A stretch of DNA of 64,000 bases, from positions 140,767 through 204,766 of the forward strand of contig NZ_JACAKB010000004.1 of assembly GCF_030326305.1 (NCBI RefSeq), written 5' to 3'. The DNA comes from Myroides odoratimimus (GTDB lineage: Bacteria > Bacteroidota > Bacteroidia > Flavobacteriales > Flavobacteriaceae). Both the position numbers and the translations under genes were made by a program. Below the pieces are notes generated by a model, which was not told the origin of the DNA, did not search any database, and saw nothing but the letters and a program-made list of their open reading frames with translations. Below are positions 22,142 through 32,000 of the stretch, in pieces (the first letter of the stretch is position 1; the number at the start of each line of letters is the position of its first letter).

Positions 22142-23803
22142 ATGAGTCTATTTAATATTGAAATACCAAGTATAACTATTGATCAAGTAATCAATTGGTT
22201 TACTTTTAATCCTAAAGAACCTTTATTATTTAATTCAGGCTTATTTTTAGGAATATTTATTGTGTTTTATCTCTTCTATATCTTGATGAGAAAAACCTTC
22301 CACATTCGTTTATTGTATGTGACTTTATTCTCTCTATTCTTTTATTATAAGTCTAGTGGAATGTATTTTATTATCTTGATAGGATCCTCTTTAATGGATT
22401 ACTACTTTGCTAATATTATTAATCATACCTTGAATGCAGCGAAGAAGAAATTACTCTTAACCATTAGTATTGTAGTAAACTTAGGGTTATTAGGTTACTT
22501 TAAGTACACAAACTTCTTTCTGGACGGAGTTAATTTCTTTGCGAATACGAAGTTACATTTAGATGATATTATACTGCCTGTGGGTATCTCGTTCTTTACG
22601 TTTCAATCTATTAGTTATATTATAGAGATTTATAGAAAAGAGATAGAACCAACGAAGAACTTTTTAGATTACTTATTCTTTATTTCGTTCTTTCCACAGC
22701 TGGTAGCAGGGCCTATTGTTCGTGCAAAAGATTTTTTGCCACAAATATATAAGAATGTCTATGTGTCAAGAGATTATGTGAATGAAGGATTGTTGTTAAT
22801 CATAGGAGGATTATTGAAGAAAGCTGTTATTTCTGATTATATCTCTATAAATTTTGTGGATCGTGTATTCGATGCACCAAATAGTTATACAGCTTTTGAA
22901 AATCTAATGGCTTCTTACGGTTATGCTATCCAGATTTATTGTGATTTCTCTGGATATTCAGATATGGCTATTGGTATAGCATTATTGATGGGATATAGAT
23001 TGCCAGTTAACTTTGATGTGCCTTACCAGTCTATGTCTATTACTGAGTTTTGGAGGAGATGGCATATATCGCTTTCTACTTGGTTAAAAGATTTCTTATA
23101 TATATCAGTGGGAGGAAATAGAAAAGGAAGTTTCGGGGGGTATTTCTTTCCAGGATTATTCTTTGTAGGTATCTTAGGATGGGGAATCTACTATATGAAT
23201 GAAAGTATTATTCCATTAATCTTAGCTGTAGCATCTATTGTTGTCTTTGGTCTAACCTTCTTGTTAGCAAAAGACAAGAAGAAAAATATGTATACTAACT
23301 TTAACTTATTAACGACTATGTTATTAGGAGGGTTATGGCATGGAGCTAGTTTGCGTTTTATTGTATGGGGAGCCTTACACGGTATTGCTTTAGCTATCCA
23401 TAAGATTATTATGGAGCTATTTCCTAGAGCAAAAGGAGTTAAACCTAATTTCTTATGGAGAATATTCTCTATATTCTTAACGTTTAACTTTGTAACATTT
23501 TGTTGGATATTCTTCAGAGCAACATCTTTTGATACGGCATTAAATGTTATTAATAATATTGCTAGTATAGAATTTGATTGGCAAGCTTGGACTACTATTG
23601 CTATGGGGTATAAAAATGCGTTTATGCTGATTGGTATTGGCTTTGTGTGGCATTATATACCTAAATCATGGATGAGTGTGCCTCATCAGATGTTTAATGT
23701 TGCGCCAATGTTTGTGAAGGCAGTAGTACTTGGCTTTGTGTTTTGGATTGTTTATGCAACTGCAACAGCAGGACCACAACCATTTATTTATTTCCAATTC
23801 TAA
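22142..23803 (+). CDS. MBOAT family O-acyltransferase (AlgI/PatA/DltB-like)
   Basis: 553 residues with about 11-13 membrane segments. The MBOAT signature is clear: FFPQLVAGPIVRAKDFLPQ, FCDFSGYSDMAIGIALLMGY-like (CDFSGYSDMAIGIALLMGY), FWRRWHISLSTWLKDFLYI, and the catalytic His in GGLWHGASLRFIVWGALHG. Such proteins pass acyl groups from a cytoplasmic donor across the membrane to a periplasmic partner. Here the two SGNH proteins upstream are the likely partners, so the three genes look like one acylation operon. The target polymer is unknown. It begins 4 bp after the previous stop. Confidence 0.95.
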   Translation: MSLFNIEIPSITIDQVINWFTFNPKEPLLFNSGLFLGIFIVFYLFYILMRKTFHIRLLYVTLFSLFFYYKSSGMYFIILIGSSLMDYYFANIINHTLNAAKKKLLLTISIVVNLGLLGYFKYTNFFLDGVNFFANTKLHLDDIILPVGISFFTFQSISYIIEIYRKEIEPTKNFLDYLFFISFFPQLVAGPIVRAKDFLPQIYKNVYVSRDYVNEGLLLIIGGLLKKAVISDYISINFVDRVFDAPNSYTAFENLMASYGYAIQIYCDFSGYSDMAIGIALLMGYRLPVNFDVPYQSMSITEFWRRWHISLSTWLKDFLYISVGGNRKGSFGGYFFPGLFFVGILGWGIYYMNESIIPLILAVASIVVFGLTFLLAKDKKKNMYTNFNLLTTMLLGGLWHGASLRFIVWGALHGIALAIHKIIMELFPRAKGVKPNFLWRIFSIFLTFNFVTFCWIFFRATSFDTALNVINNIASIEFDWQAWTTIAMGYKNAFMLIGIGFVWHYIPKSWMSVPHQMFNVAPMFVKAVVLGFVFWIVYATATAGPQPFIYFQF

Positions 23804-23825
23804 AAGTGTTTGATTTAAGATAAAT

Positions 23826-23861
23826 AAAAATGCCCGACTCTAATGAGTCGGGCATTTTTTG
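23826..23861. terminator. Bidirectional terminator
   Basis: AAAAATGCCCGACTC and GAGTCGGGCATTTTTT make a perfect 15-bp stem with a 4-base loop. It ends the acylation operon and the convergent DUF4265 gene. Confidence 0.95.
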
Positions 23862-23876
23862 TATTATCAATAAAGG

Positions 23877-24350
23877 TTATTTTTGTCTTAAATCAGCACT
23901 GTGCTTAGGAGATAATAACGGTTCTGCAAACTCTATTACTTTTTCTTCTTCTAAAGCTCCTAAGATAGCATATACATTTCGATAGTCAGTTTTGCTAGGA
24001 ATGTTAATTACAAAGTATTGGTCACTACATACTTCTATCTCTGTACCAGCATATAATATTTCGTTGTATAAGTCTTCTCTGTTATAATTGTCTTTTTGAA
24101 CAATAACCTGCACTGTAGAATTACCAGAAGCAGTAGCTACATAACGGTATGTAAGTGTATTTTCTGTTTCGTCAAATTCTGCATAGATAATATCATCACA
24201 TGAAAAATCAGGACCGTAAAAAGGGATATTATCAACTTGGTATAATCCTTTTTCTTTATCTATGGTCTTTCCCCAAAAAGTCTCGACCGTATTTTCTTCT
24301 AAGACATCACTATAATATCTAACTAAGATTTGTTGATATTGCTCTTCCAT
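23877..24350 (-). CDS. DUF4265 family protein
   Basis: 157 residues, cytoplasmic. The pattern ETFWGKTIDKEKGLYQVDNI then PFYGPDFSCDDIIYAEF fits DUF4265, small proteins of unknown role found in scattered bacteria. Single-gene unit between a terminator and the SMP-30-like gene. No catalytic motif is evident. Confidence 0.7.
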   Translation of the reverse strand: MEEQYQQILVRYYSDVLEENTVETFWGKTIDKEKGLYQVDNIPFYGPDFSCDDIIYAEFDETENTLTYRYVATASGNSTVQVIVQKDNYNREDLYNEILYAGTEIEVCSDQYFVINIPSKTDYRNVYAILGALEEEKVIEFAEPLLSPKHSADLRQK

Positions 24351-24465
24351 TGTGTACTAATATTTATTCTATTTGTTTTAATCACCGAATAGTTACATTG
24401 TTTCTATTCGGGGTCAAAGATAAGGCAAACTGTAAAATATAATACGAAAACAGTCTTTTTTGTGT

Positions 24466-25431
24466 TTAGTTTCGCAGTTTAAGTTTGAGTAATGTAGTAT
24501 TAGTTGTGATATATAATATTTTATAGTCGTCTGAGAATACACAATTAGTTGCTAGTTCTGAGAAGTGTACACGTGCAATAAGTTCAAGATCTTTATTAAA
24601 TACCCATATTCCGTTAGAACCAGCCGTAAATATATTGCCAAACTTATCTACTTTTAGACCTCTAGGTCTATCATTAATATCACTGATAAATGGGGTGTAA
24701 TCAAATATGACAGGATCTCCTATAATACCTTTCTTTTTATCTATAGAGTATCGATATAAGAAACTTTTCTTTTCCTGCCAATAAGAGATATAAATGGTCT
24801 TATTATCAGGTGATAATGCAATTCCTTTAGGTACTAGAACACTTTCTAGTAAAAGTTCTAGTTGATTTTTATTATTGATTTTGTATATTCCGTAGTAACT
24901 TTTTTTAGCTGTTTGCTGATCTTTAGTTATTAAGTCAGTAAAGTATAGATTGCCTGATTTATCTTCTGTAAAATGTGAGGGTGCTGTTAGTCGGTATTTT
25001 TTAGGGTTATTTATCCAAGAGTTAAAATTAAATTTAGGCTCTCTGATTATAGCACTCATTTTTGCAATTTTCTCTTTTCCATAGAGGTAGAGTGATATCT
25101 CTCCGGTATTAGTAAATACTAAAACACTAGAGTCAAGTTCTCCACTTTTAGTATTCTGACCGATGAAGTCAATATCTTCCAAGTATGTTTTGGTATCCTT
25201 ATAATGCTCTTTCCAATAGTGGATTCGCTTATTCGGAAAATCTGTAAATATTAATAAATTCTCTGCTTCTATCCATACTGGTGAGTCAGCATATTGAAAC
25301 TCTTTAGCAATTATTTCGGTGTAAGCATTGTCATCAAAAATCAGTTGCGCTATAGGGTTGATGATTTCAATTTCTCCTATTCTATTACCTCTTTTAGTTT
25401 GTGTACTATTATGTTTAAGATTCTTATTCAT
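24466..25431 (-). CDS. SMP-30/gluconolactonase-like beta-propeller protein
   Basis: 321 residues with the six-bladed propeller pattern of the SMP-30 family: YADSPVWIEAENLLIFTDFP then NKRIHYW, LTAPSHFTEDKSGNLYFTD, VPKGIALSPDNKTIYISYWQ, RPRGLKVDKFGNIFTAG, and TNCVFSDDYKILYITT. The usual metal-binding Glu of EGP is here SPV, so the first ligand is altered; lactonase activity is uncertain. No signal peptide. It stands alone. Confidence 0.8.
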   Translation of the reverse strand: MNKNLKHNSTQTKRGNRIGEIEIINPIAQLIFDDNAYTEIIAKEFQYADSPVWIEAENLLIFTDFPNKRIHYWKEHYKDTKTYLEDIDFIGQNTKSGELDSSVLVFTNTGEISLYLYGKEKIAKMSAIIREPKFNFNSWINNPKKYRLTAPSHFTEDKSGNLYFTDLITKDQQTAKKSYYGIYKINNKNQLELLLESVLVPKGIALSPDNKTIYISYWQEKKSFLYRYSIDKKKGIIGDPVIFDYTPFISDINDRPRGLKVDKFGNIFTAGSNGIWVFNKDLELIARVHFSELATNCVFSDDYKILYITTNTTLLKLKLRN

Positions 25432-25466
25432 AATCAGTTGCTTTAGAAATATATTGAATAAATATA

Positions 25467-25679
25467 GTGAAAAATGTTACAGTAACTATTGCGATAGTAA
25501 TATTAAATTTAGTAATAAGTGGATGTTATCTAATTCATGTAAAAGAGGTATATTTAACAAACGAAAAGATATTTATGGAAATACTGAATTTTAGTAATAG
25601 AAGTACAGAAGCAGTTTCTCTGGCTTTTAAGAAATTAGGTATTGAAGACTTTAAAACAAGCTTGTGTATAACCAAATAG
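25467..25679 (+). CDS. Small lipoprotein-like gene, probably a decayed remnant
   Basis: 70 residues from GTG 25467, with a lipoprotein signal (MKNVTVTIAIVILNLVISGC). The frame stops at 25679. Downstream, in another frame, bases 25703-25788 encode KANEIWLEANEEVRYTLNEI, which reads as the protein-like end of such a gene. I think a longer protein was broken by a frameshift and stops. Function unknown. Confidence 0.45.
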   Translation: MKNVTVTIAIVILNLVISGCYLIHVKEVYLTNEKIFMEILNFSNRSTEAVSLAFKKLGIEDFKTSLCITK

Positions 25680-25906
25680 GCAATTACAAAATTGCATAGC
25701 ACAGAAAGGCTAATGAAATTTGGTTAGAGGCAAATGAGGAGGTTCGTTATACGCTGAATGAGATTTGGGGACAAGAGAATAGTGTATAGCTGATTTACAG
25801 CTATAAGGCTCTATCTGTCGCAGTTTAACAGATATTTGACACAAATAATAATACAAAATCTGTTACATTTACTACAATAATACTACTAATAAGAAAAAGA
25901 AAAGAT

Positions 25907-27037
25907 ATGAACTTGTTTAAAAAATTATCTGGAGAATTCATTGATATTATTGAGTTCTTAGATCCAACACAAAATACGATAGTACACCGTTTTGAGCGTT
26001 TTCAAAACGAGATAAAGAATAATGCAAAGTTAGTTGTCCGCGAAGGGCAAATGGCTGTGTTTATCAATGAAGGGCAGTTGGCTGATGTATTCAGTCCTGG
26101 TACACATACTTTAAATACGCAAAACTTGCCAATCTTATCTACATTGAAAGGTTGGAAATACGGTTTTAATAGTCCTTTTAAAGCTGAAGTTTACTTCGTG
26201 AGCACTAAAACGTTTATTGATCAACGTTGGGGAACGAAGAATCCTATTATCCTAAATGATAATCGCTTTGGAATGATTGAGGTGCGCTCTTTTGGTACGT
26301 ACACTTTTAAGATCGCTGATCCAGGAAAGTTCATTAAAGAAATAGTAGGTACATCAGGTACCTTCACTACAGACCAAATCAACGATCAGTTGAGAAGTGC
26401 AATAGTTACTCGTTTTACTGATTCTATTGGTGAGGCTAATCTTCCAATCGAGACGTATGCTGCTAACTTAAATGAGTTATCTACTGCGATCTTCGCGTAT
26501 ATGAAAGATGATTTCGAGGTATATGGAATGGATGTTACGAAGTTCTTAATAGAGAACGTATCTATGCCAGAAGATATCAAGAAAGAGATCTTTGAGTTGA
26601 GTAGATTAAATCACGTTGACTTGAATAAGTTAATGCAAATGAAAGCAGCGAAAGCTATGGAAGCAGCAGCTAATAATCCGTCTGGTGTAGCTGGAGCAGG
26701 AGTAGGGATGGGAGCTGGGTTTGCGATGGCTAATCAGTTTGGCCAAGCGATGGCGCAAGGACAAACTGCTACACAAGGTCAAGCAGGTGCTCAAGCTGTA
26801 ACTAATACGCCTCCGCCACTACCTGGTGCAGTAGCTGTTAGTTACTTTGTAGCGCTAAATGGACAGCAAGCAGGCCCTTTTGATTTAGAAGGTTTAAAGC
26901 AGATGGTAGCCAATGGGCAGTTGCTAAGAGATACATTAGTTTGGAAAAATGGTATGGCTAACTGGGAAAAAGCAGATGCTCAAAGTGATTTAGGCGCACT
27001 GTGGGTACAAACACCTCCACCGTTGCCAAATATGTAA
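25907..27037 (+). CDS. SPFH-domain protein with C-terminal GYF_2 domain
   Basis: 376 residues. The N-terminal ~260 form a virion-core/YdjI-like SPFH domain (KLVVREGQMAVFINEGQLAD, FSPGTHTLNTQNLP, KDDFEVYGMDVTKFLIENVS). An Ala/Gly/Gln-rich linker (about 265-300) leads to a GYF_2 domain (SYFVALNGQQAGPFDLEGLK, ending WEKADAQ). SPFH proteins assemble membrane-associated scaffolds. The next gene encodes a zinc-ribbon membrane protein, a frequent partner, so the two are likely to act together. No signal peptide. The terminator at 27042-27094 lies between them, so they may be transcribed separately. Confidence 0.9.
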   Translation: MNLFKKLSGEFIDIIEFLDPTQNTIVHRFERFQNEIKNNAKLVVREGQMAVFINEGQLADVFSPGTHTLNTQNLPILSTLKGWKYGFNSPFKAEVYFVSTKTFIDQRWGTKNPIILNDNRFGMIEVRSFGTYTFKIADPGKFIKEIVGTSGTFTTDQINDQLRSAIVTRFTDSIGEANLPIETYAANLNELSTAIFAYMKDDFEVYGMDVTKFLIENVSMPEDIKKEIFELSRLNHVDLNKLMQMKAAKAMEAAANNPSGVAGAGVGMGAGFAMANQFGQAMAQGQTATQGQAGAQAVTNTPPPLPGAVAVSYFVALNGQQAGPFDLEGLKQMVANGQLLRDTLVWKNGMANWEKADAQSDLGALWVQTPPPLPNM

Positions 27038-27041
27038 GATA

Positions 27042-27094
27042 AATAAGAAAAGCGCTATAAGGGCTGTAAAACTTCTTTTAGCGCTTTTCTTATT
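27042..27094 (+). terminator. Terminator after the SPFH gene
   Basis: AATAAGAAAAGCGCTA and TAGCGCTTTTCTTATT form a 16-bp stem around an 18-base loop. The outer stem sequence is AT-rich, giving a T-rich 3' arm. Confidence 0.75.
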
Positions 27095-27140
27095 CGTTAT
27101 CGTTAAAGTAAGAAGTAATAGCTATTTAATTAGTATAGAA

Positions 27141-28229
27141 GTGTCGTCAGGAGAAGAGATAAAATTAAATACATCAGAAGCTACACCTTGTAGCTCTTGT
27201 GGTGGACCGATGACTTATAAGCCAAGTGCGCAAGCATTGGTATGTGAGTATTGTGGCAGTGTAAAGGAAATAGAACAAGGGGAGTTGGAATTAAAAGAAC
27301 ACGACTTTGAAAGTTTTATGGAACGCTACGAGAAGGAGAGTTTTAGTACTACTAAAGTTGTTGAGTGCAACAGCTGCCATGCTACTGCAACTGTAGATGA
27401 GAATCTGAAGTCGATGGCTTGTCCTTACTGTGCTAATCCTTTAGTAGAACAGGATATTCACGAAGAGCGTTATATCAAACCGGAGTATGTATCTCCTTTT
27501 GCTGTAGATAGAAACCAAGTGTCAGGTATATTACAGAAGTGGATTAAAGATCTGTGGTTTGCTCCTAACAAGATACAACGCGGTATTTTTTCAGCAGATA
27601 ATTTAAGAGGGGTATATGTGCCTTTCTGGACTTATGATATGCAGACGCACACTGATTATAGAGGAGAGCGTGGAGATGCTTATTATGTGACCGTTGGTAG
27701 TGGAGATAATAAGAGAAGAGAACGCAGAATATCTTGGTCAAACACTAGTGGTAGTGTCTCTAACTTTTACGATGATATTTTAGTGACTGGTAGTAATACA
27801 CTCAAGATGGACTTGCTCAATTCTATTTCTACAGGATGGGATCCTAAGGGAGTACAAAAGATAAAACCAGATTATCTAAGTGGATTTATTACAGAGAAAT
27901 ACCAAGTAGATTTGAAAGAGGGATATGACAAGGCTCGTAATATAGTTGCTCAGTATGAAAGAGAAAGTGTGAAGAGAGATATAGGTGGAGATGAGCAACG
28001 TGTACATCATATAAATACTGAACTGTCGGATATGACGTTTAAGCATATTCTTTTGCCTTTATATGTGAGTTCCTTCTCTTATGGCAATAAGCAATATACT
28101 TTCTATGTCAATGGAGTAACAGGAAGAATTACAGGTGAGCGCCCGTATAGTGCTTGGAAGATTGCTTTTGCATGTTTTATAGGGGTGATAATACTGATAT
28201 TTCTTATTTACTTATTCCAGAACGCGTAA
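27141..28229 (+). CDS. Zinc-ribbon membrane protein, SPFH partner
   Basis: 362 residues from GTG 27141 (MSSGEEIKLNTSE). Two zinc ribbons: CSSCGG...CEYCGS (about 17-38) and CNSCHA...CPYCAN (about 77-97). A central beta-rich domain includes GVYVPFWTYDMQTHTDYRGE, and one C-terminal membrane helix (about 340-360, AFACFIGVIILIFLIYLFQN) anchors the protein with the ribbons in the cytoplasm. The architecture matches the TFIIB-type zinc-ribbon proteins next to YdjI-like SPFH genes. It may help organise the SPFH scaffold at the membrane; mechanism unknown. Confidence 0.85.
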   Translation: MSSGEEIKLNTSEATPCSSCGGPMTYKPSAQALVCEYCGSVKEIEQGELELKEHDFESFMERYEKESFSTTKVVECNSCHATATVDENLKSMACPYCANPLVEQDIHEERYIKPEYVSPFAVDRNQVSGILQKWIKDLWFAPNKIQRGIFSADNLRGVYVPFWTYDMQTHTDYRGERGDAYYVTVGSGDNKRRERRISWSNTSGSVSNFYDDILVTGSNTLKMDLLNSISTGWDPKGVQKIKPDYLSGFITEKYQVDLKEGYDKARNIVAQYERESVKRDIGGDEQRVHHINTELSDMTFKHILLPLYVSSFSYGNKQYTFYVNGVTGRITGERPYSAWKIAFACFIGVIILIFLIYLFQNA

Positions 28230-28327
28230 CTATTGCTGAGTAAATGCTTAATAAGAGTAGTATCGTTGGCAGTAAACAAAATGAATGTATGGTACATAAT
28301 TCTTTAAAGAAAGGAACTAAACTTCTA

Positions 28328-28364
28328 TTATAAACAACAAAGCCTCCCATTAGGAGGCTTTGTT
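28328..28364. terminator. Bidirectional terminator
   Basis: AACAAAGCCTCC and GGAGGCTTTGTT form a 12-bp stem around CATTA. It ends the convergent zinc-ribbon and lipoprotein genes. Confidence 0.9.
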
Positions 28365-28854
28365 ATCTTTTAAAAGTATATTTTATAGTTTGTGTGCCTT
28401 TAGGGTAATCTAAACTAAGACTTTTTTCTTCCTTATCTACTTTTTCAACTAAGTTCATTTTATAATGGTAGAAATTTGAAATTTCTATTTTTTTGAATGT
28501 ACTTTGGGATTGTGAAGTAAACATTACAAGTAAATCTCGTTCAACTACTTTGTAGCTTAGTTTGTCTGTAGTTTCATTACAATTTCCTGCTTGGTTTGTA
28601 GAAGCTATTTTTCGACTAAGTTCTTCTTGATTAAAAACCCATTTTTCTGTTGAACAATCTTTTTTCTTTGTATAATCAATACTTAGAATAACTTTTCCTT
28701 TATTATCAAGGAATTCTTTTTTTTCGATTGTCCATTCTTTTATAATTTCTTCCTTAAAATTAGCTACTTTATAAGGAACATTATCATCGCTAGAACATGC
28801 TGTAAAATTATAACTTGTAATAGTTATAATTATAAATGCTACAATTTTTTTCAT
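28363..28854 (-). CDS. Lipocalin-like lipoprotein
   Basis: 163 residues with a lipobox (SYNFTACSSDD) after a hydrophobic signal, so the mature protein starts at the Cys. The pattern after it (KEWTIEKKEFLDNKGKVIL ... CSTEKWVFNQEELSRKI) is the lipocalin-like form common in Bacteroidota. Presumably outer-membrane anchored. Function unknown. Confidence 0.8.
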   Translation of the reverse strand: MKKIVAFIIITITSYNFTACSSDDNVPYKVANFKEEIIKEWTIEKKEFLDNKGKVILSIDYTKKKDCSTEKWVFNQEELSRKIASTNQAGNCNETTDKLSYKVVERDLLVMFTSQSQSTFKKIEISNFYHYKMNLVEKVDKEEKSLSLDYPKGTQTIKYTFKR

Positions 28855-28985
28855 AATAGTTTCTTTAGTTGATTAAGAAACTAAAGTTATAGTAAAGCAT
28901 ATTTTTAAAAATATACAATTCAAATTGTTTAATTCAAATTATATATTAAATCAAAGAAAGTTATAGGTTTTAAAATTTACTAATA

Positions 28986-29024
28986 TAAAGAAGGGCTGTT
29001 TTTTTAAGACAGCCCTTCTTTAGT
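28986..29024. terminator. Terminator of purL
   Basis: AAAGAAGGGCTGT and ACAGCCCTTCTTT form a 13-bp stem with a T/A loop. It lies 15 bp beyond the purL stop. Confidence 0.9.
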
Positions 29025-29038
29025 AATAAACTATTTGA

Positions 29039-32000
29039 TTATTTAGCGTTGTTTTCTTCAATCCACTCGCGTGCATTAACGAATGCTTCCATCCAAGGAG
29101 AAACTTCATCTTTTCTTCCTTCTGGATAGTTAGCCCAGTGCCATTGGAATAATGAACGCTCGATGTGAGGCATCATTACTAAGTGGCGTCCTGTTGTATC
29201 ACACATCATAGCAGTGTTAAAGTCAGAACCATTAGGGTTAGCGGGGTAAGCGTCATACGCATACTTCGCTACGATATTGTATTTATCTTCTGTCTCAGGT
29301 AAGTTGAATTTACCTTCACCATGAGAAACCCATACTCCTAAAGTACTTCCTGCTAAAGTAGAAAGCATGATAGAGTTGTTCTCTTGAATAGTTACGGAAG
29401 TAAAGATACTCTCGTGTTTTTGAGATTCGTTATGTTGCATCTTACCGTGTACCTCGTGCTCTGGATTGATTAGCTCTAATTCCATGAACAACTGACATCC
29501 GTTACAGATACCTACAGATAAAGTGTCTTTACGAGCAAAGAAGTTTTTCAATGCTGTATTTGCCTTCTCATTGTACATAAATGCACCAGCCCATCCTTTT
29601 GCAGATCCTAATACGTCAGAGTTAGAGAATCCACCTACAGCTCCGATAAATTGGATATCTTCAAGCGTTTCTCTACCTGAAATAAGGTCTGTCATGTGAA
29701 CGTCTTTTACATCAAAACCAGCTAAGAACATTGCATTAGCAACCTCTCTTTCTGAGTTACTACCTTTCTCGCGGATAATAGCTGCTTTAGGTCTTGGTTT
29801 AGAAGCGTCAACTACAGGTTTTTTACCGTCAAACTGAGTTGGGAAACTGAAGTTTAAAGGTTGTACTTTATAGTTGTTATAACGATCTGCTGCCTTGTTA
29901 TTCTTTGTTTGTTTTTGGTCTAATAAGTAAGACGTTTTCATCCAAGTATCTCTAATAGCTGGTACGCTAAATGCAAAGTGATCTGCTCCATTAGTGAATG
30001 ATACTTTCTCATCAGTAGTAACCGTACCGATCTTAACAGCTACAACTCCTTTAGCAGCTAATGCTTGTTCTAAAGTAGCGTCGTCTTTAGCTTGAACGAT
30101 AAGCGCGATGTTTTCGTTAAACAATGCTTTTACGGTGTCTTTCTCGTTAAGAGCAGTCAAGTCATATTTAGCACCTAAGTTCACATCTGCAAACGTCATT
30201 TCTAAAAGAGAAGTAACTAAACCACCACTTCCGATATCGTGTCCAGCAGCGATTTGTTCGTTAGCTACTAATTCTTGAATAGCATTGAATGCATTTTTAA
30301 AGTAAGCCGCATCAGTGATAGTAGGAACCTCTTGACCAATCTTGTTTAGTACTTGTGCAAAAGAAGAACCTCCCAATTTGAAGTTATCTTTAGACAAGTT
30401 GATATAGTAAATAGAACCAGCGTTTTTCTTTAAAGTAGGTTCTACTATTTTAGTAATATCTGTACAGTTTGCTGCAGCAGAGATAATAACCGTACCAGGA
30501 GCGATAACTTCATCGTTAGGATATTTCTGCTTCATTGATAGAGAATCTTTTCCTGTTGGGATATTGATTCCTAATTCGATAGCAAAGTCCGAACACGCTT
30601 TTACAGCTTTGTATAAACGAGCATCTTCTCCAGCATTGTTACATGCCCACATCCAGTTAGCTGATAAAGAAACGTTTTTGATTCCCTCTTTTAGTGGAGC
30701 CCAAACGATATTAGATAAAGCCTCAGCAATAGCATTTCTACTTCCTGCTGCAGGATCTACGATCGCTACTACAGGAGCGTGTCCTACAGTAGTTGCGATA
30801 CCTTCTTTACCTTTATAGTCAAGTGCCATAGCACCTAAGTTGTTTAATGGCAATTGTAATGGACCAGTACATTGTTGTTTAGCTACACGACCTCCCACAC
30901 AACGATCCACTTTATTTGTCAACCAATCTTTAGAAGCTACAGCCTCTAATTGTAACAATTGGTTTAAGTATTCTTCTACTTTTGATACAGAGTAATCTAA
31001 GTCAGCATATACACGGTTGATCGTTTTATCATCCATGATAGTCTTAGGAGAACTACCAAACATATCTTCGATAGCGAAGTCCATTGGTTTGTCTCCATTT
31101 GTTTTAGATTCAATAGTGAAACGGTGATCATTAGTAATCTCACCTACAGTGTACATAGGAGCACGTTCTCTTTCTGCAATTCTCGCTAAAGTATCGATGT
31201 CTTTTTGACCGATTACTAATCCCATTCTTTCTTGAGACTCATTACCGATAATTTCTTTAGCAGATAGAGTAGGGTCACCTACTGGTAGAGCATCTAAGTT
31301 GATGTGTCCACCTGTTTCTTCTACTAACTCAGAAAGACAGTTTAAGTGTCCACCCGCACCATGATCGTGAATAGATACGATAGGGTTATGTTCAGCCTCT
31401 ACCATCGCACGGATAGCATTAGCAGCACGTTTTTGCATCTCTGGGTTAGAACGTTGGATAGCGTTTAACTCAATTCCTGAACCGAAAGCACCTGTATTTG
31501 CTGAAGATACTGCTGCACCTCCCATACCGATTCTGTAGTTCTCACCACCTAAGATCACCACTTGGTCACCTTCAGTTGGTTTGTGTTTTAAAGCTTGGTC
31601 TAATTTACCGTATCCAATACCACCAGCTTGCATAATCACTTTGTCAAACCCTAATTTACGAGCGTCTTCTTCATGCTCGAATGTAAGGATAGACCCTGTG
31701 ATTAAGGGTTGACCGAATTTGTTACCGAAGTCAGAAGCACCATTAGAAGCTTTGATTAAGATATCGATAGGCGTTTGGTATAACCATGCTCTTTCGTCCA
31801 TTGCTTGTTCCCATGGACGGTTTTCTTCTAAGCGAGAGTATGACGTCATATAGATAGCAGTACCTGCTAACGGCAATGAACCTTGCCCACCAGCTAAACG
31901 GTCGCGTATCTCTCCTCCAGATCCTGTAGCAGCACCATTAAAAGGTTCTACAGTAGTAGGGAAGTTATGCGTTTCTGCTTTTAATGAAATAACAGAGTCA

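Noticed and set aside
30564-30818. Open frame antisense to purL
   Set aside because: It lies wholly inside the conserved coding region of purL on the other strand; its existence follows from codon use.
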